64,000 nucleotides of DNA from Paenibacillus vini. GTDB taxonomy: Bacteria > Bacillota > Bacilli > Paenibacillales > Paenibacillaceae. The stretch is from assembly GCF_018403325.1 (NCBI RefSeq), contig NZ_BOSL01000004.1, positions 310,001 to 374,000 of the forward strand, in the 5' to 3' direction. Position 1 is the first letter of the stretch; every line of letters begins with the position of its first letter. A program made the position numbers and the translations under genes. The notes under the pieces were generated by a model. The model saw nothing but the letters and a program-made list of their open reading frames with translations. It searched no databases and was not told the DNA's origin. Shown here piece by piece: positions 44,875-53,181 of this stretch.

Positions 44875-45623
44875 TGCGATTAACTATTTATTTTGTCCTA
44901 GGCCTAGCCGCCGGCTACGCGCTTGCCTACCTGGCTCGCGTGCTGCTCGCCCGGCGCGGCTTGCTGGCACCGCCGCAAGCCGCAGCTGCGTCAGCGCCTG
45001 CAGGCGAGCCGCCTGAGGCCGGCGGCGCCAAGGCCGCAGTGCCGGCTTGGTACGCCGGGCCGACCCGCCGGCGTCTAGCTGCCGACAGCGCCGCCGCTTT
45101 ATTGACGGCGGCGCTGTTCGCCTTTATGCACCTGCGCTTCGGCTTCTCGGGCGTGTGGGCGGTCGGTGCATTACTGACGGCGCTGTGCGTCCTCATCACG
45201 ATCACCGACCTGGCTGCCAGAATTATCCCAAACGGCGCATTGCTCGTTTTCGGCGTCTTACTGCTGGCAGCGGTGCCCTTTGCTAGCCCTGAGCCGTTGT
45301 GGCTGCACCTCCTCGGCGCAGTCTGCGGTAGCGGTATTCTCCTTTTGCTGGCGATCCTAAGTTCAGGGCGCGGCATGGGAATGGGGGATGTAAAGCTGCT
45401 GGCCGTTTTAGGGTGGGTACTGGGCTTTCCCGGTGTGTTGCTGGCCTTGTTTTTCGGAAGTATCATCGGTTTGCTGGCAGGGCTGCTTCAACAAGCCTCT
45501 GGAGGGAACAAGAAAAGGAAGACCATTCCGTTCGGGCCCTATCTGGCCTTCGGTTCCCTGATCGTATACATGTACGGAAAGGAGATCATCGATTGGTATC
45601 TGACAAATCTAATACATCATTAA
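44874..45623 (+). CDS. pilD: Prepilin peptidase (GxGD aspartic type) lacking the cysteine-rich cytoplasmic domain
   Basis: A 249-residue membrane protease with about seven hydrophobic segments. Catalytic aspartates are Asp112 (TITDLAARIIPN) and Asp172 (GMGMGDVKLLAV), the GxGD pair. In most PilD proteins a cytoplasmic loop with two CxxC motifs follows the first helix. Here it is replaced by an Ala/Pro/Gly-rich stretch (about residues 30-60) encoded by unusually GC-rich DNA, and the whole protein has no CxxC. It may cleave but not methylate pilins by the usual zinc-domain route. The start overlaps the pilA stop by one base (TAATG). Confidence 0.9.
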   Translation: MRLTIYFVLGLAAGYALAYLARVLLARRGLLAPPQAAAASAPAGEPPEAGGAKAAVPAWYAGPTRRRLAADSAAALLTAALFAFMHLRFGFSGVWAVGALLTALCVLITITDLAARIIPNGALLVFGVLLLAAVPFASPEPLWLHLLGAVCGSGILLLLAILSSGRGMGMGDVKLLAVLGWVLGFPGVLLALFFGSIIGLLAGLLQQASGGNKKRKTIPFGPYLAFGSLIVYMYGKEIIDWYLTNLIHH

Positions 45624-46558
45624 TGAAAAGACGCACATCCAAGACAGCTGTCGGGATAACGGTCGATGAAGACGGTATCAGATTCGTTCGCTATAACCCG
45701 AAGCTGGGTTTGGCTGAAGAGGCGGGGATGCTTCCCCTTGATTATGTAATCGATGAAGACGGAGTTCCGGAATTGAGCCGTTATTCGGAAATGATTAAGC
45801 CCTGGGTAGAACAAAATGGTCTGTCCGGCAGCAAGGTTCATCTTGCGGCTCCAACGTCACAATCCTTCATCCGGTTAATCCGGGTGCCGAAAGTGAAGCG
45901 CAAGCAGCTTCGCCGCGTAACCGAATTGGAAGTGGAGAGCAGTATTCGACTTCCCTTCGACGATCCGATCATTGATTATCATTGGACGGATGACGGTGAG
46001 GAGCCCGAAGGAACTATGCAGGCTTTTGTCGCCGCGGTGCCGCGTCCGATGATCGCGGATATGGTTGCCGTACTTGAGCAGGCGGGCCTTCGAGTGATCT
46101 CCGTTGACCTGGAGACCTTATCGTTAATGCGGGTGATGAGCCGCTCGGATATGCTGAAAAAAGACAACATCATGGCGATTAATTTCAAACCGAAGGAAGC
46201 GGAAGTTTATTTATATAACCGGGGAATTCCGGACTTCGTCCGCACTTTTCCCTTGGAGACGGTGTCCGAGGATAGTTTGAATACTTGGCGTTATAGCGAA
46301 ATTGTCTCTTCGGTCGCCAGAATCATCAACTTTTATGAAAATACGCTGCATGAAGGCAACGAGCGGGTTCAGGATATCGTCATTACCGGGAATGCGCCGG
46401 ATAAGCCGGTTATATTGAACAGGTTAGTCGAATCTTTTGAACAGATTCGGGTGTCCGAAGTCGATTTGTCTCCATACTTCGCCAATGCGGAATTGGACAA
46501 TCGGGACAGCTATGCAGTGGCTCTTGGCTTGGCCCTGAAAGGGGTGGGGAAATCATGA
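45593..46558 (+). CDS. pilM: Type IV pilus actin-like protein PilM
   Basis: A 321-residue cytosolic actin-fold ATPase of the PilM/GspL family (AVGITVDEDGIRFVRY, then QLRRVTELEVESSIRLPFDD near 105, and INFYENTLHEG with DIVITGNAP as second subdomain). It would bind the N-terminus of PilN and align the motor. The start is uncertain: TTG 45593 has GGAG 9 bp upstream but overlaps pilD by 31 bp. ATG 45623 (TAATG with the pilD stop) would give 311 residues by coupled translation. Overlaps pilN by 4 bp. Confidence 0.85.
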   Translation: MVSDKSNTSLMKRRTSKTAVGITVDEDGIRFVRYNPKLGLAEEAGMLPLDYVIDEDGVPELSRYSEMIKPWVEQNGLSGSKVHLAAPTSQSFIRLIRVPKVKRKQLRRVTELEVESSIRLPFDDPIIDYHWTDDGEEPEGTMQAFVAAVPRPMIADMVAVLEQAGLRVISVDLETLSLMRVMSRSDMLKKDNIMAINFKPKEAEVYLYNRGIPDFVRTFPLETVSEDSLNTWRYSEIVSSVARIINFYENTLHEGNERVQDIVITGNAPDKPVILNRLVESFEQIRVSEVDLSPYFANAELDNRDSYAVALGLALKGVGKS

Positions 46559-47100
46559 TCGAAATTAACCTGCTTCCCCCAAAAGAACGCTCGACCCTTT
46601 CGTTATTGATTGTTCCGCTGGCTCTGATCGTAGTGGGGCTCGGGCTAGCCGCTTTTCTTATTGTAGGGTATGTAGATTCGCTCGACTCGGCGGAGTCGTC
46701 TCGACAACAGCTGGCAGCGACAGAACAGAAGCAAAGCGAACTGCAGAGTGAGCTTCAAACCTTGGGGCAAAGCGAAGGCCTGCATGGAAATGCCGGGGAT
46801 ATGATTGAAGCGCTCAGGAAGCTTCGCCCCGACCTGGATGCTTTACTGACCGAACTGGAATCGCCCCTGTCGTCCGGCAGCACGTTAGAAACAGTGAAGC
46901 TGAATGAGGACGGCAGTTTAGCCTGGACCTGTTCGTTTCCGGGTCTGACCGAGGCGGGAGCCTACTCCGTTGCGATCCAAAAAAGATCAGGGGCGGGAGC
47001 CGTCTTTATCCAATCTCTTAGAGAGCAAGGGACTCAATTTATCGGATCGTTTCAACTGACGCCCGGGAAGACTCCTGTGAAAGCGGGGAATGCCGAATGA
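46555..47100 (+). CDS. pilN: Type IV pilus alignment protein PilN-like
   Basis: A 181-residue bitopic protein. The cytoplasmic peptide MIEINLLPPKER is the PilM-binding signature INLLP of PilN. One membrane helix (about 17-40), a coiled coil (45-75) and a small extracytoplasmic domain follow. ATG overlaps the pilM stop (4 bp), and it overlaps pilO by 4 bp. Confidence 0.88.
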   Translation: MIEINLLPPKERSTLSLLIVPLALIVVGLGLAAFLIVGYVDSLDSAESSRQQLAATEQKQSELQSELQTLGQSEGLHGNAGDMIEALRKLRPDLDALLTELESPLSSGSTLETVKLNEDGSLAWTCSFPGLTEAGAYSVAIQKRSGAGAVFIQSLREQGTQFIGSFQLTPGKTPVKAGNAE

Positions 47101-47759
47101 AGCAAGGTTTTGCCGATAAAAGGTTCGTAAGTGTCCTGGCTATCGCGTTCCTAATCATCTTGTTGACCGGATTGTTCTATATGTTTTGGTATCGTCCTGC
47201 TTTATCGGAATCAAAAACATTGCTTGCAGAGAGCAATGAAAAGCTGAAATTTCTGCAAGCGACGGAATCGATCGTTAAGAATAAGCGCGATGAAGTTAAG
47301 AATTCGGCCGGCAATGAGACGGCCAACAAGAAGGTAGTGCCGGAATCGCTCGATCAGGAAGGGATCCTGCGCGATTTGGAGACGGCGCGTCAAGCGTCTG
47401 GAGCCATGATCAAGGAGATCTCGTTCGGTACTGATGCGGCAGGGGGAGAATCGGCTACCGGAACCAGTGCTGCCGAGGATTTGGCCGCGTCTGGTAAACC
47501 GGCTGAGATGGCTTTGAGCCTTGCGCTCAGCGGTATGATGGACCGGGCCAACTTGTTAGCTGTCGGGCTGTCCCCGGTACGGGCGGAAGTCCGGCTCAGT
47601 GCGTCGCTTCCTCAAGCGAAGCAGTTTGCTGCGAGTTTGCAGCAAGCGGAACGGCTTTATGTTGTCCAGTCCTTCAGTTTCGGAGAAGGGAACGAAGGCT
47701 TGGAAAAGGCAGTCTCGATCTCTATTTCCACCTTCTATCGGGCTCCAAACAATCCTTAG
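47097..47759 (+). CDS. pilO: Type IV pilus alignment protein PilO-like
   Basis: A 220-residue bitopic protein with a short cytoplasmic N-terminus, a membrane helix (SVLAIAFLIILLTGLFYMFW, about 11-30), a coiled coil, an acidic/Ser-Thr-rich insert (about 105-130) and a ferredoxin-like C-terminal region (ALSLALSGMMDRANLLAVGLSP). Size, topology and position after pilN identify it; sequence motifs for PilO are weak. Last gene of the pilus operon. Confidence 0.8.
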   Translation: MKQGFADKRFVSVLAIAFLIILLTGLFYMFWYRPALSESKTLLAESNEKLKFLQATESIVKNKRDEVKNSAGNETANKKVVPESLDQEGILRDLETARQASGAMIKEISFGTDAAGGESATGTSAAEDLAASGKPAEMALSLALSGMMDRANLLAVGLSPVRAEVRLSASLPQAKQFAASLQQAERLYVVQSFSFGEGNEGLEKAVSISISTFYRAPNNP

Positions 47760-47777
47760 TTTAATATTGAAAAAATA

Positions 47778-47815
47778 GCGGGAGACTGTTACCCATAGGC
47801 GGGGCAGTCTCTCGC
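47778..47815. other. Stem-loop after pilO
   Basis: GCGGGAGACTG pairs with CAGTCTCTCGC (one G-U) around 16 nt. No T run follows on the + strand; an A run precedes, so as an intrinsic terminator it would work better on the - strand, where no gene ends here. Confidence 0.45.
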
Positions 47816-47923
47816 CACATGGGAACTATTCAGTATTTTTGCGAAAACTTACTTTTCTTGATACTTTTTGCCCGGAGTCCCGTATATATAACTATAATGC
47901 GGAAAGGTGGTGCATCTGTCAGG

Positions 47924-48358
47924 ATGGATGCATGGGTGCTATGGCTTATAGCCGCAGGAATTATTCTGGTTCTTGAAATGTTTACGCTCACATTTTACAT
48001 GCTATGGTTATGTATTGGAACCTTGGTAGCGGCGCTGGTGGCATGGTTTGCGCCGGATGCGTATCTGTTTCAAGTCGTTGCAGGATGCGTGGTAGCGTTA
48101 ATTTTGACGGTTTTCACGAAACCGCTCTCCAGAAAATTTCGCGCTGCCAAAGGATTTGAAGATACCGGTACCGAACTGGTAGGGAGACAGGGAGTCGTTG
48201 TCGAACCGATTGAAGAGGGGCAATATGGCATCGTAAAAGTCGGAGGAGACACCTGGAGCGCCACGTCGGCTCAAACTCTGGCAAAAGATGAGCTTGTACG
48301 GGTGCTGAAACGAAGTAGTACAATTATTGAAGTAGAAAGATGGGAGGAATTTATTTAA
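47924..48358 (+). CDS. NfeD-family membrane protein
   Basis: A 144-residue protein with three membrane helices (WVLWLIAAGIILVLEMF; FYMLWLCIGTLVAALVAWF; LFQVVAGCVVALILTVF) and a C-terminal OB-fold domain (TGTELVGRQGVVVEP...GIVKVGGDTWSA), the short NfeD1b form. Partner of the SPFH protein encoded next, with which it overlaps by one base (TAATG). ATG 47924 has only AAAGGTGG 14 bp upstream; ATG 47897 is an alternative giving nine more residues. Confidence 0.85.
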   Translation: MDAWVLWLIAAGIILVLEMFTLTFYMLWLCIGTLVAALVAWFAPDAYLFQVVAGCVVALILTVFTKPLSRKFRAAKGFEDTGTELVGRQGVVVEPIEEGQYGIVKVGGDTWSATSAQTLAKDELVRVLKRSSTIIEVERWEEFI

Positions 48359-49293
48359 TGGAATGGGCAATTATTGCCGTCATTGTCGTAGTAGTCGTTG
48401 TTTTTATCTCACTCACGGTCAAAATCGTACCTCAACAGCGGGTCGGCGTTGTGGAGCGGCTCGGTAGATTCAACCGGTTGATGAACCCGGGGCTGAATAT
48501 TCTGATTCCGGTGATCGATCAGGTTCGTACTTATCATGACCTGCGGATCCAACAGGCTAATGTGCCTCCGCAAACCGTTATTACAAAGGATAACGTTCAG
48601 GTTCAAATCGATACGATCATTTTCTATCAAGTTGTCGGTCCTGAGCAGGCTACGTACGGTATCTCCGATTATGTATACGGGGTTCGGAATATTTCGACCG
48701 CGACGATGCGTCAAATCATCGGTAAGATGGAGCTCGACGAAACCTTGTCCGGACGGGAAAAGATTTCGACGGATATCCGGATTGCGCTTGACGAAGCAAC
48801 CGAAAAATGGGGCGTACGGATTGAGCGCGTTGAAGTTATTGACATTAAACCGCCGCTCGATATTCAAGAAGCAATGGATAAGCAAATGAAAGCCGAGCGG
48901 AACAAACGGGCGATCGTTCTGGAAGCCGAAGCGGCTAAGCAGGATATGATCCTGCGCGCTGAAGGGGATAAGCAAAGTAAGATCCTCAAGGCGGAAGGTG
49001 ATAAGGAGGCTCGTATCCGCGAAGCAGAAGGCTTGCGCCAGGCGCAGGAGCTGGAAGCTATCGGGGAAGCGAAAGCGATCGAGGCGGTTGCTCAGGCCGA
49101 GCAAGCCCGGATCGAAATGCTGCGTAACGCCGCACTCAACGAACAAGTATTGGCTTACCAATCCTTCGAAGCTCTCAAGGAAGTGGCGAAGGGACCAGCC
49201 AACAAAATATTTATCCCTTCGAACGCCATCGAAACGTTGGGCAGCCTCGGCGCTATGGGCGAAATCTTCAAAGCCGGCAAAGAAGGTAAATAA
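48358..49293 (+). CDS. SPFH/stomatin-like membrane scaffold protein (QmcA/YbbK type)
   Basis: A 311-residue protein with one N-terminal membrane helix (AIIAVIVVVVVVFISLTV), a prohibitin/SPFH domain (QQRVGVVERLGRFNRLMNPGLN to about 170) and a long charged coiled coil (AEAAKQDMILRAEGDKQSKILKAEGD..., 180-270). It ends in a conserved IFIPSNAIETLGSLG tail. Such proteins form membrane microdomains and pair with NfeD, here encoded just upstream. ATG 48358 follows GGGAGGA and overlaps the nfeD stop. Confidence 0.93.
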   Translation: MEWAIIAVIVVVVVVFISLTVKIVPQQRVGVVERLGRFNRLMNPGLNILIPVIDQVRTYHDLRIQQANVPPQTVITKDNVQVQIDTIIFYQVVGPEQATYGISDYVYGVRNISTATMRQIIGKMELDETLSGREKISTDIRIALDEATEKWGVRIERVEVIDIKPPLDIQEAMDKQMKAERNKRAIVLEAEAAKQDMILRAEGDKQSKILKAEGDKEARIREAEGLRQAQELEAIGEAKAIEAVAQAEQARIEMLRNAALNEQVLAYQSFEALKEVAKGPANKIFIPSNAIETLGSLGAMGEIFKAGKEGK

Positions 49294-49307
49294 AGTTAAG
49301 TTTAAAG

Positions 49308-49353
49308 AAAGTCTCCGGAACCAATGTACTTGTTGGTTACCGGGGACTTTTTT
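49308..49353 (+). terminator. Intrinsic terminator after the SPFH gene
   Basis: AAAGTCTCCGGAACCAA pairs with TTGGTTACCGGGGACTTT (one mismatch/bulge), followed by TTTTTG. Confidence 0.85.
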
Positions 49354-49601
49354 TGCTGCGAGGAAGAATGTTGGCCTCATAGCAGTTTGCGATAGGAAGT
49401 TCGAAGAAGGTTCGATACGCCGAAAAGGATTATTGCCATAAAAGTACATGGTTTAGTTGTTAGTTGGTACCCTTATACGGCACTCGGATAACGTTGTGTT
49501 AGAATTGCGCGGTAACTAGATATGAATTTCAGATTTGTGAGTAGATAGAGAATTTAGATTCGGATGGAGGTAGGTGAAGATGCGCGTCGATGATGGGGAA
49601 A

Positions 49602-49666
49602 GGATATAGTGAAGAGATAGTACGGATAAAGTGAAAATAAGTAAGGATAAAGTGAGGATAGAGTAA
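49602..49666 (+). repeat. Degenerate 11-bp tandem array
   Basis: Six head-to-tail units of consensus GGATAAAGTGA: 49602, 49613, 49624, 49635 (10 bp), 49645 and 49656; two are identical. It lies about 84 bp before the 193-bp composite repeat. Confidence 0.65.
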
Positions 49667-49749
49667 AGCAAGGGGATTATAAGGTGTTGCATCGCGGGTT
49701 TCGATTAGCCGGAGTTTCAATGTACTCCCAACCCAAGTTGGAGAAAATT

Positions 49750-49942
49750 AAATTAGATGGAAAACCTACAGTTAATTTGTCCGAATTCCCCCGAAATCAA
49801 TATTTAACTGGAAAACCTGCAGCTAATTTGACGGATTCGGCGCTGAGATGGCCGTATTGGCCAAATTAACTGTATAAATTGCAGTTAATTTACGTGGAAG
49901 CACCAACCTGTAACAATTAACTGGAGAAAATACAGTTAATTT
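49750..49942 (+). repeat. 193-bp composite repeat, copy A: four 29-bp dyads
   Basis: Four imperfect inverted repeats of 29 bp (arms AAATTAACTG and CAGTTAATTT around a 9-bp centre) start at 49750, 49801, 49863 and 49914, that is at spacings 51, 62 and 51 bp with separators of 22, 33 and 22 bp. The same geometry recurs in inverted orientation at 57328-57520. Confidence 0.85.
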
Positions 49943-50022
49943 ATTCGGAAATGGGGAGAAGGATGAGGGGGCTTCTTCGAGCAGGACTACCGAAGGTACA
50001 ACAAAAACTACCGAAGGCCCAA

Positions 50023-50066
50023 CAAAAAAAAGGTTGGACAAGGATAGTTCCAAGTCCAACCTTTTG
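50023..50066 (-). terminator. Intrinsic terminator of pspA
   Basis: On the - strand AAAAGGTTGGACTT pairs with GTCCAACCTTTTTTTG; the loop is about 13 nt. Confidence 0.85.
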
Positions 50067-50071
50067 ACTAA

Positions 50072-50749
50072 TTAATTTTTGCGGGATGCCAATTGATCCT
50101 TCATGCGTTGCAGTTCTTCGGCAACAGCAGCATTCTCAGTTGCATTCACTTGTGAGCCAGCTGCGCCGCTTCCTGCATAGGATTGACCGGAAAGCTGGGT
50201 TCCGGCTTCCCATTCGAGGATTTTTTCTTCCATGCGTTCGAAGCCGCGTGCGGCTGCGCCGTAATCCATGCCGCGGCTGAAGTTCGGCCGCTCCATTTGC
50301 TCGTGCTCTTCCACTTTGCGGGCCCGTGCGGCCAATTCGTTGCGCTTTTCTTTCAGGCGGGCATGTTCTTCTTTGCCTTCCTTCAAGCGGTATTCCAGCT
50401 CAGCCACGCGATCCAGGGCTTCTTTCGCTTCCGCCGCGTATTGCTGCGCCTGCTCCTCGTAATGGATTTTGGCCGTAGCGGCTACTTTAGCACCGGCTTC
50501 ATCTCCAGCTTCAAGTGCGGCCAGCGCGCGAAGTTCGCTTTCCTTCGCTGCTTTGGCGGCGTCTTCGCTCTTCCGCAGGCGGATGTTCGCGTTCATCTGC
50601 TGTTCTTTCAGCATATTTTCGGCAATACGAATATCGTCCTCCAGGTTGCGCAAATACTGCCCCGTCATAACTACCGGATTTTCCAGTTTGTTTAAAACTT
50701 CATGCAGGCTAGCTTTAGTAATGTTAGCAATTCGATTAAATAGACTCAT
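50072..50749 (-). CDS. pspA: PspA/IM30-family membrane stress protein
   Basis: The 225-residue protein has the all-helical PspA layout: amphipathic N-terminal helix MSLFNRIANITKASLHEVLNKLENP, then long coiled coils with heptads of Glu, Arg and Ala to about residue 170. A low-complexity Gly/Ser/Ala segment precedes a last helix. It binds stressed membranes and, by homology to ESCRT-III, remodels them. The ATG is followed upstream by the pspC-like gene 69 bp away on the same strand, and by the NfeD/SPFH pair across a convergent region, a common combination in envelope-stress modules. Confidence 0.93.
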   Translation of the reverse strand: MSLFNRIANITKASLHEVLNKLENPVVMTGQYLRNLEDDIRIAENMLKEQQMNANIRLRKSEDAAKAAKESELRALAALEAGDEAGAKVAATAKIHYEEQAQQYAAEAKEALDRVAELEYRLKEGKEEHARLKEKRNELAARARKVEEHEQMERPNFSRGMDYGAAARGFERMEEKILEWEAGTQLSGQSYAGSGAAGSQVNATENAAVAEELQRMKDQLASRKN

Positions 50750-50818
50750 TTGTAATTCTCTCCTTTGGTTGGATAGTAGTTTATACTTTAGCTAAACGAA
50801 CAGGATTACCGTGTTTCA

Positions 50819-51043
50819 TTAATAGTGTGTGTAATGGTCGTCGAATCCGAAGTTGCCGACCGGCTCTTTCGGAACGATTACGCTGGCGATGAGATACAGG
50901 GCGACTACGGTGCCGAAACTGCACAGCGCCGCTACCACGGCGATCAGCCGGACCACGGTAGTGTCGATTCCGAACCAACGGGCGATACCGCCGCAAAGGC
51001 CGCTGATCTGTTTGTCGGTTGCCGAACGATACAATTTTTTCAT
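50819..51043 (-). CDS. pspC: PspC-domain membrane protein
   Basis: A 74-residue protein made of one PspC domain: KLYRSATDKQISGLCGGIARWFGID followed by a hydrophobic stretch (TTVVRLIAVVAALCSFGTVVALYLIASVIVP) and a short polar tail. It probably senses envelope stress together with PspA. ATG at 51041-51043 with GAAAGCGAG upstream. Genes in other frames over this region are shadows. Confidence 0.92.
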   Translation of the reverse strand: MKKLYRSATDKQISGLCGGIARWFGIDTTVVRLIAVVAALCSFGTVVALYLIASVIVPKEPVGNFGFDDHYTHY

Positions 51044-51288
51044 GATTGAACACTCGCTTTCTTTTTTATGTCAGATTGGATTATTATTTAAGTCCGTTGT
51101 TGATGTCTTAATTCTACCGCGATTCCTAATGCGGCATAACAGGCTTGAGACGGTTTCTGAACTGGACCTTGGTCGGGCTGAATCCTCGCCAGGAGGCGGA
51201 AACGGCATAAATCTGCGGGAACGCAGTATAACAGTAAAGAGCCGCAATTTGCGGAAAAAGTCGATTACGATGGAAAGGGAGTGCCTGA

Positions 51289-51849
51289 ATGAGTATCCTG
51301 GTTTTGCAGGGAAGCACAAGAGACGAAGGAAATACCGAGCAGTTGAGCAGGCTGGTGTTGGAGGGAGTTCAGCATAAGGAAATTTTATTGCGGGACAAAC
51401 AAATTCTGCCGATTCATGATCAGCGGCATACGGAGGGCGGGTTCGATCCGGTCGATGATGATTACGACGACGTCATTCGAGAAGTGCTGCAGCATGATAC
51501 GCTCGTGTTCGCCACTCCGGTCTACTGGTACACCGTATCTGGAATAATGAAGAATTTTATTGATCGCTGGTCCCAAAGTCTTCGGGATTCACGCTTTGAT
51601 TTCAAAGCGGAGATGGCGCAGAAAAAGGCGTACGTCCTGGTTGTTGGCGGGGACAATCCCCGGATTAAAGCCATGCCGCTTATACAGCAACTAAAATATA
51701 CTTTCGATTACGTAGGAATGCCGCTGGAGGGGCATATTATTGCCAAAGCAAGCAAGCCGGGAGACATTTGGAATGACAAACGGGCGATCCAGGAGGCTAA
51801 ATGGCTTAATGCAGAATTGCAAAAATCGGGGTTGACAGTAATTGGATAA
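51289..51849 (+). CDS. Flavodoxin-fold NAD(P)H-dependent oxidoreductase
   Basis: A 186-residue FMN-binding reductase of the NADPH-dependent FMN reductase/WrbA superfamily. SILVLQGSTRDEGNTEQL is the phosphate-binding loop for FMN, and DTLVFATPVYWYTVSGIMKNFIDRWS is the characteristic second motif. The substrate is unknown (quinones, azo compounds or free flavin). It precedes the flavin-dependent sulfonate monooxygenase gene by 133 bp with a terminator between, so supply of reduced FMN to SsuD is possible but only suggested by position. ATG 51289 follows AAAGGGAG. Confidence 0.87.
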   Translation: MSILVLQGSTRDEGNTEQLSRLVLEGVQHKEILLRDKQILPIHDQRHTEGGFDPVDDDYDDVIREVLQHDTLVFATPVYWYTVSGIMKNFIDRWSQSLRDSRFDFKAEMAQKKAYVLVVGGDNPRIKAMPLIQQLKYTFDYVGMPLEGHIIAKASKPGDIWNDKRAIQEAKWLNAELQKSGLTVIG

Positions 51850-51885
51850 CCGTATATGATTTAAATCACACTTAACCGATTGGAA

Positions 51886-51900
51886 TAGAATAATATTCTA
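51886..51900. promoter_or_regulatory. Perfect 15-bp dyad upstream of ssuD
   Basis: TAGAATAATATTCTA reads the same on both strands apart from the central base. It lies between the reductase gene and a terminator, about 83 bp before ssuD. Function unknown; a regulator site is possible. Confidence 0.35.
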
Positions 51901-51906
51901 CCGGTC

Positions 51907-51958
51907 AAACCGGAGACTTGTTGCGGCCTGTTCAGGCTGCGGAGGTCTCCGGTTTTTA
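51907..51958 (+). terminator. Terminator between the reductase gene and ssuD
   Basis: AAACCGGAGAC pairs with GTCTCCGGTTTTT across a 27-nt region that itself contains the GCGGCCTG/CAGGCTGC stem. Confidence 0.8.
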
Positions 51959-51982
51959 TTTTAATCAGGGAGGTAGGAGAAC

Positions 51983-53149
51983 ATGGCAGCAGTTGATCGA
52001 GTGGAATTTGGATGGTTTATTCCGACAACGGGGGATGGCAAGCATATCGGGGTGAAGCCCGAGCGGGAATCTACGCTGGAGTATATGATCCAGGTGGCGC
52101 AAACCGCGGAACAAGCGGGATTTGAATTTGCGCTGATCCCTACGGGCAACAGCTGCATCGATGCCTGGATCGTCGGCTCGGCGCTTGCAGCGCAAACGAG
52201 GACGCTGAAGCCGCTGGTAGCCATGCGTCCCGGATTGATCGCTCCGGTACTGGCAGCGAGAATGGGAGCTTCTCTGGACCGGATCTCCGGCGGGAGAGCC
52301 CTGATTAATGTGGTTAGCGGTGGTTACCCGGATGATTTGCGGGTTACTGGGGATCCGCTGTATCACGATCATGACGCCAGATACGACCGGACACGGGAGT
52401 TTCTGAACATCGTCAAGCAGGTTTGGACCGAATCGCATGATTTTTCCGTGGAGGGATTTTTGCGCAGCGGGGGACGCGCCGGAGTACATTTTGAAGGGGA
52501 GTACTATCAGATTGAAGGCGGGGTATCGCAACCGGCTCCCGTGCAAAAGCCACACCCGCCGCTCTATTTCGGTGGAAGCTCACCTGCCGGAAAACGGGTT
52601 GCCGCGGAAACGGCGGACGTGTATCTGCTCTGGGCGGAGACGATTCAACAGATCAGGGAGCAGATTGAAGAAGTCGAGTCTTATTTGAGCGAGCAGCGCA
52701 ACACGAAAGGCATTAACCGCACGCTGCGGTACGGCTTACGTGCCCAGTTAGTTGTGAGAGATACGGAGGAGGAGGCATGGGCGGCCGCCCGTGAAATTAC
52801 AAGCCTCGCCCCTCCTGAATTGTTGAATGTGGTCGATCAGGTTCAATCTAAGACCGATGCTATAAATCAACAGCGTCAGACCGAACTATGGAAGAAATCG
52901 CAGGATAACGATTACGTGATCGGCCCCAATCTTTGGGCAGGCTTGTCGCGCATTCGCGGGGGCGGTGCAGTTGCATTTGTGGGAACACCGGATCAGGTAT
53001 CGGACCGTCTGCTTGAATTCGTTGATGCGGGAATCAGCACGTTTGTACTTTCCGGATATCCGCATGTTGAAGAAGCTCAAATTGCCGGAGACAAATTGCT
53101 TCCGCTATTCAAGGCCAAATGGGAGGCCCGTATCGGTCAAACGGTATAG
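51983..53149 (+). CDS. ssuD: FMNH2-dependent alkanesulfonate monooxygenase
   Basis: The 388-residue luciferase-like (LLM class) enzyme cleaves alkanesulfonates to aldehyde and sulfite. Typical SsuD segments are FGWFIPTTGDGKHIG at the start, RPGLIAPVLAARMGASLDRISGGRALINVVSGG (near 92-124), and YFGGSSPAGKRVAAETADVYLLWAET (near 197-222). The ATG at 51983 lies after GGGAGGTAGG. First of three ssu genes on the + strand; ssuA follows after 32 bp. Confidence 0.94.
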   Translation: MAAVDRVEFGWFIPTTGDGKHIGVKPERESTLEYMIQVAQTAEQAGFEFALIPTGNSCIDAWIVGSALAAQTRTLKPLVAMRPGLIAPVLAARMGASLDRISGGRALINVVSGGYPDDLRVTGDPLYHDHDARYDRTREFLNIVKQVWTESHDFSVEGFLRSGGRAGVHFEGEYYQIEGGVSQPAPVQKPHPPLYFGGSSPAGKRVAAETADVYLLWAETIQQIREQIEEVESYLSEQRNTKGINRTLRYGLRAQLVVRDTEEEAWAAAREITSLAPPELLNVVDQVQSKTDAINQQRQTELWKKSQDNDYVIGPNLWAGLSRIRGGGAVAFVGTPDQVSDRLLEFVDAGISTFVLSGYPHVEEAQIAGDKLLPLFKAKWEARIGQTV

Positions 53150-53181
53150 ATAGACAGACAAGAGAGGGAGATGGAGAAACC

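Larger units (their letters stand above)
49294..50071. other. Convergent intergenic region with terminator, tandem array and composite repeat
   Basis: 778 bp between the SPFH gene and pspA. After the terminator there is unassigned sequence to 49600, then the 11-bp tandem array, the 193-bp composite repeat, about 80 bp with a duplicated CTACCGAAGG phrase, and the pspA terminator. Short open frames here are made of the repeats and are not accepted as genes. Confidence 0.7.

Noticed and set aside
49684-49869. Open frame of 61 codons between the SPFH and pspA genes
   Set aside because: Most of it is translated dyad repeat (KPTVN and KPAAN arise from the 51-bp period); no ribosome binding site.
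49750-49942. CRISPR-like pattern: four 29-bp repeats with short spacers
   Set aside because: The repeats are themselves palindromic and diverged from each other, spacers are 22, 33 and 22 bp, no leader or cas genes are near, and a second inverted copy has the same spacing. This is a composite intergenic repeat.
49980-50022. Duplicated phrase CTACCGAAGG...CAACAAAAA before the pspA terminator
   Set aside because: Only two short copies; too little to call a repeat family or function.
50853-51377. 174-codon + strand frame over the pspC region
   Set aside because: Shadow of the PspC-domain gene on the - strand; it also runs into the reductase gene in another frame.
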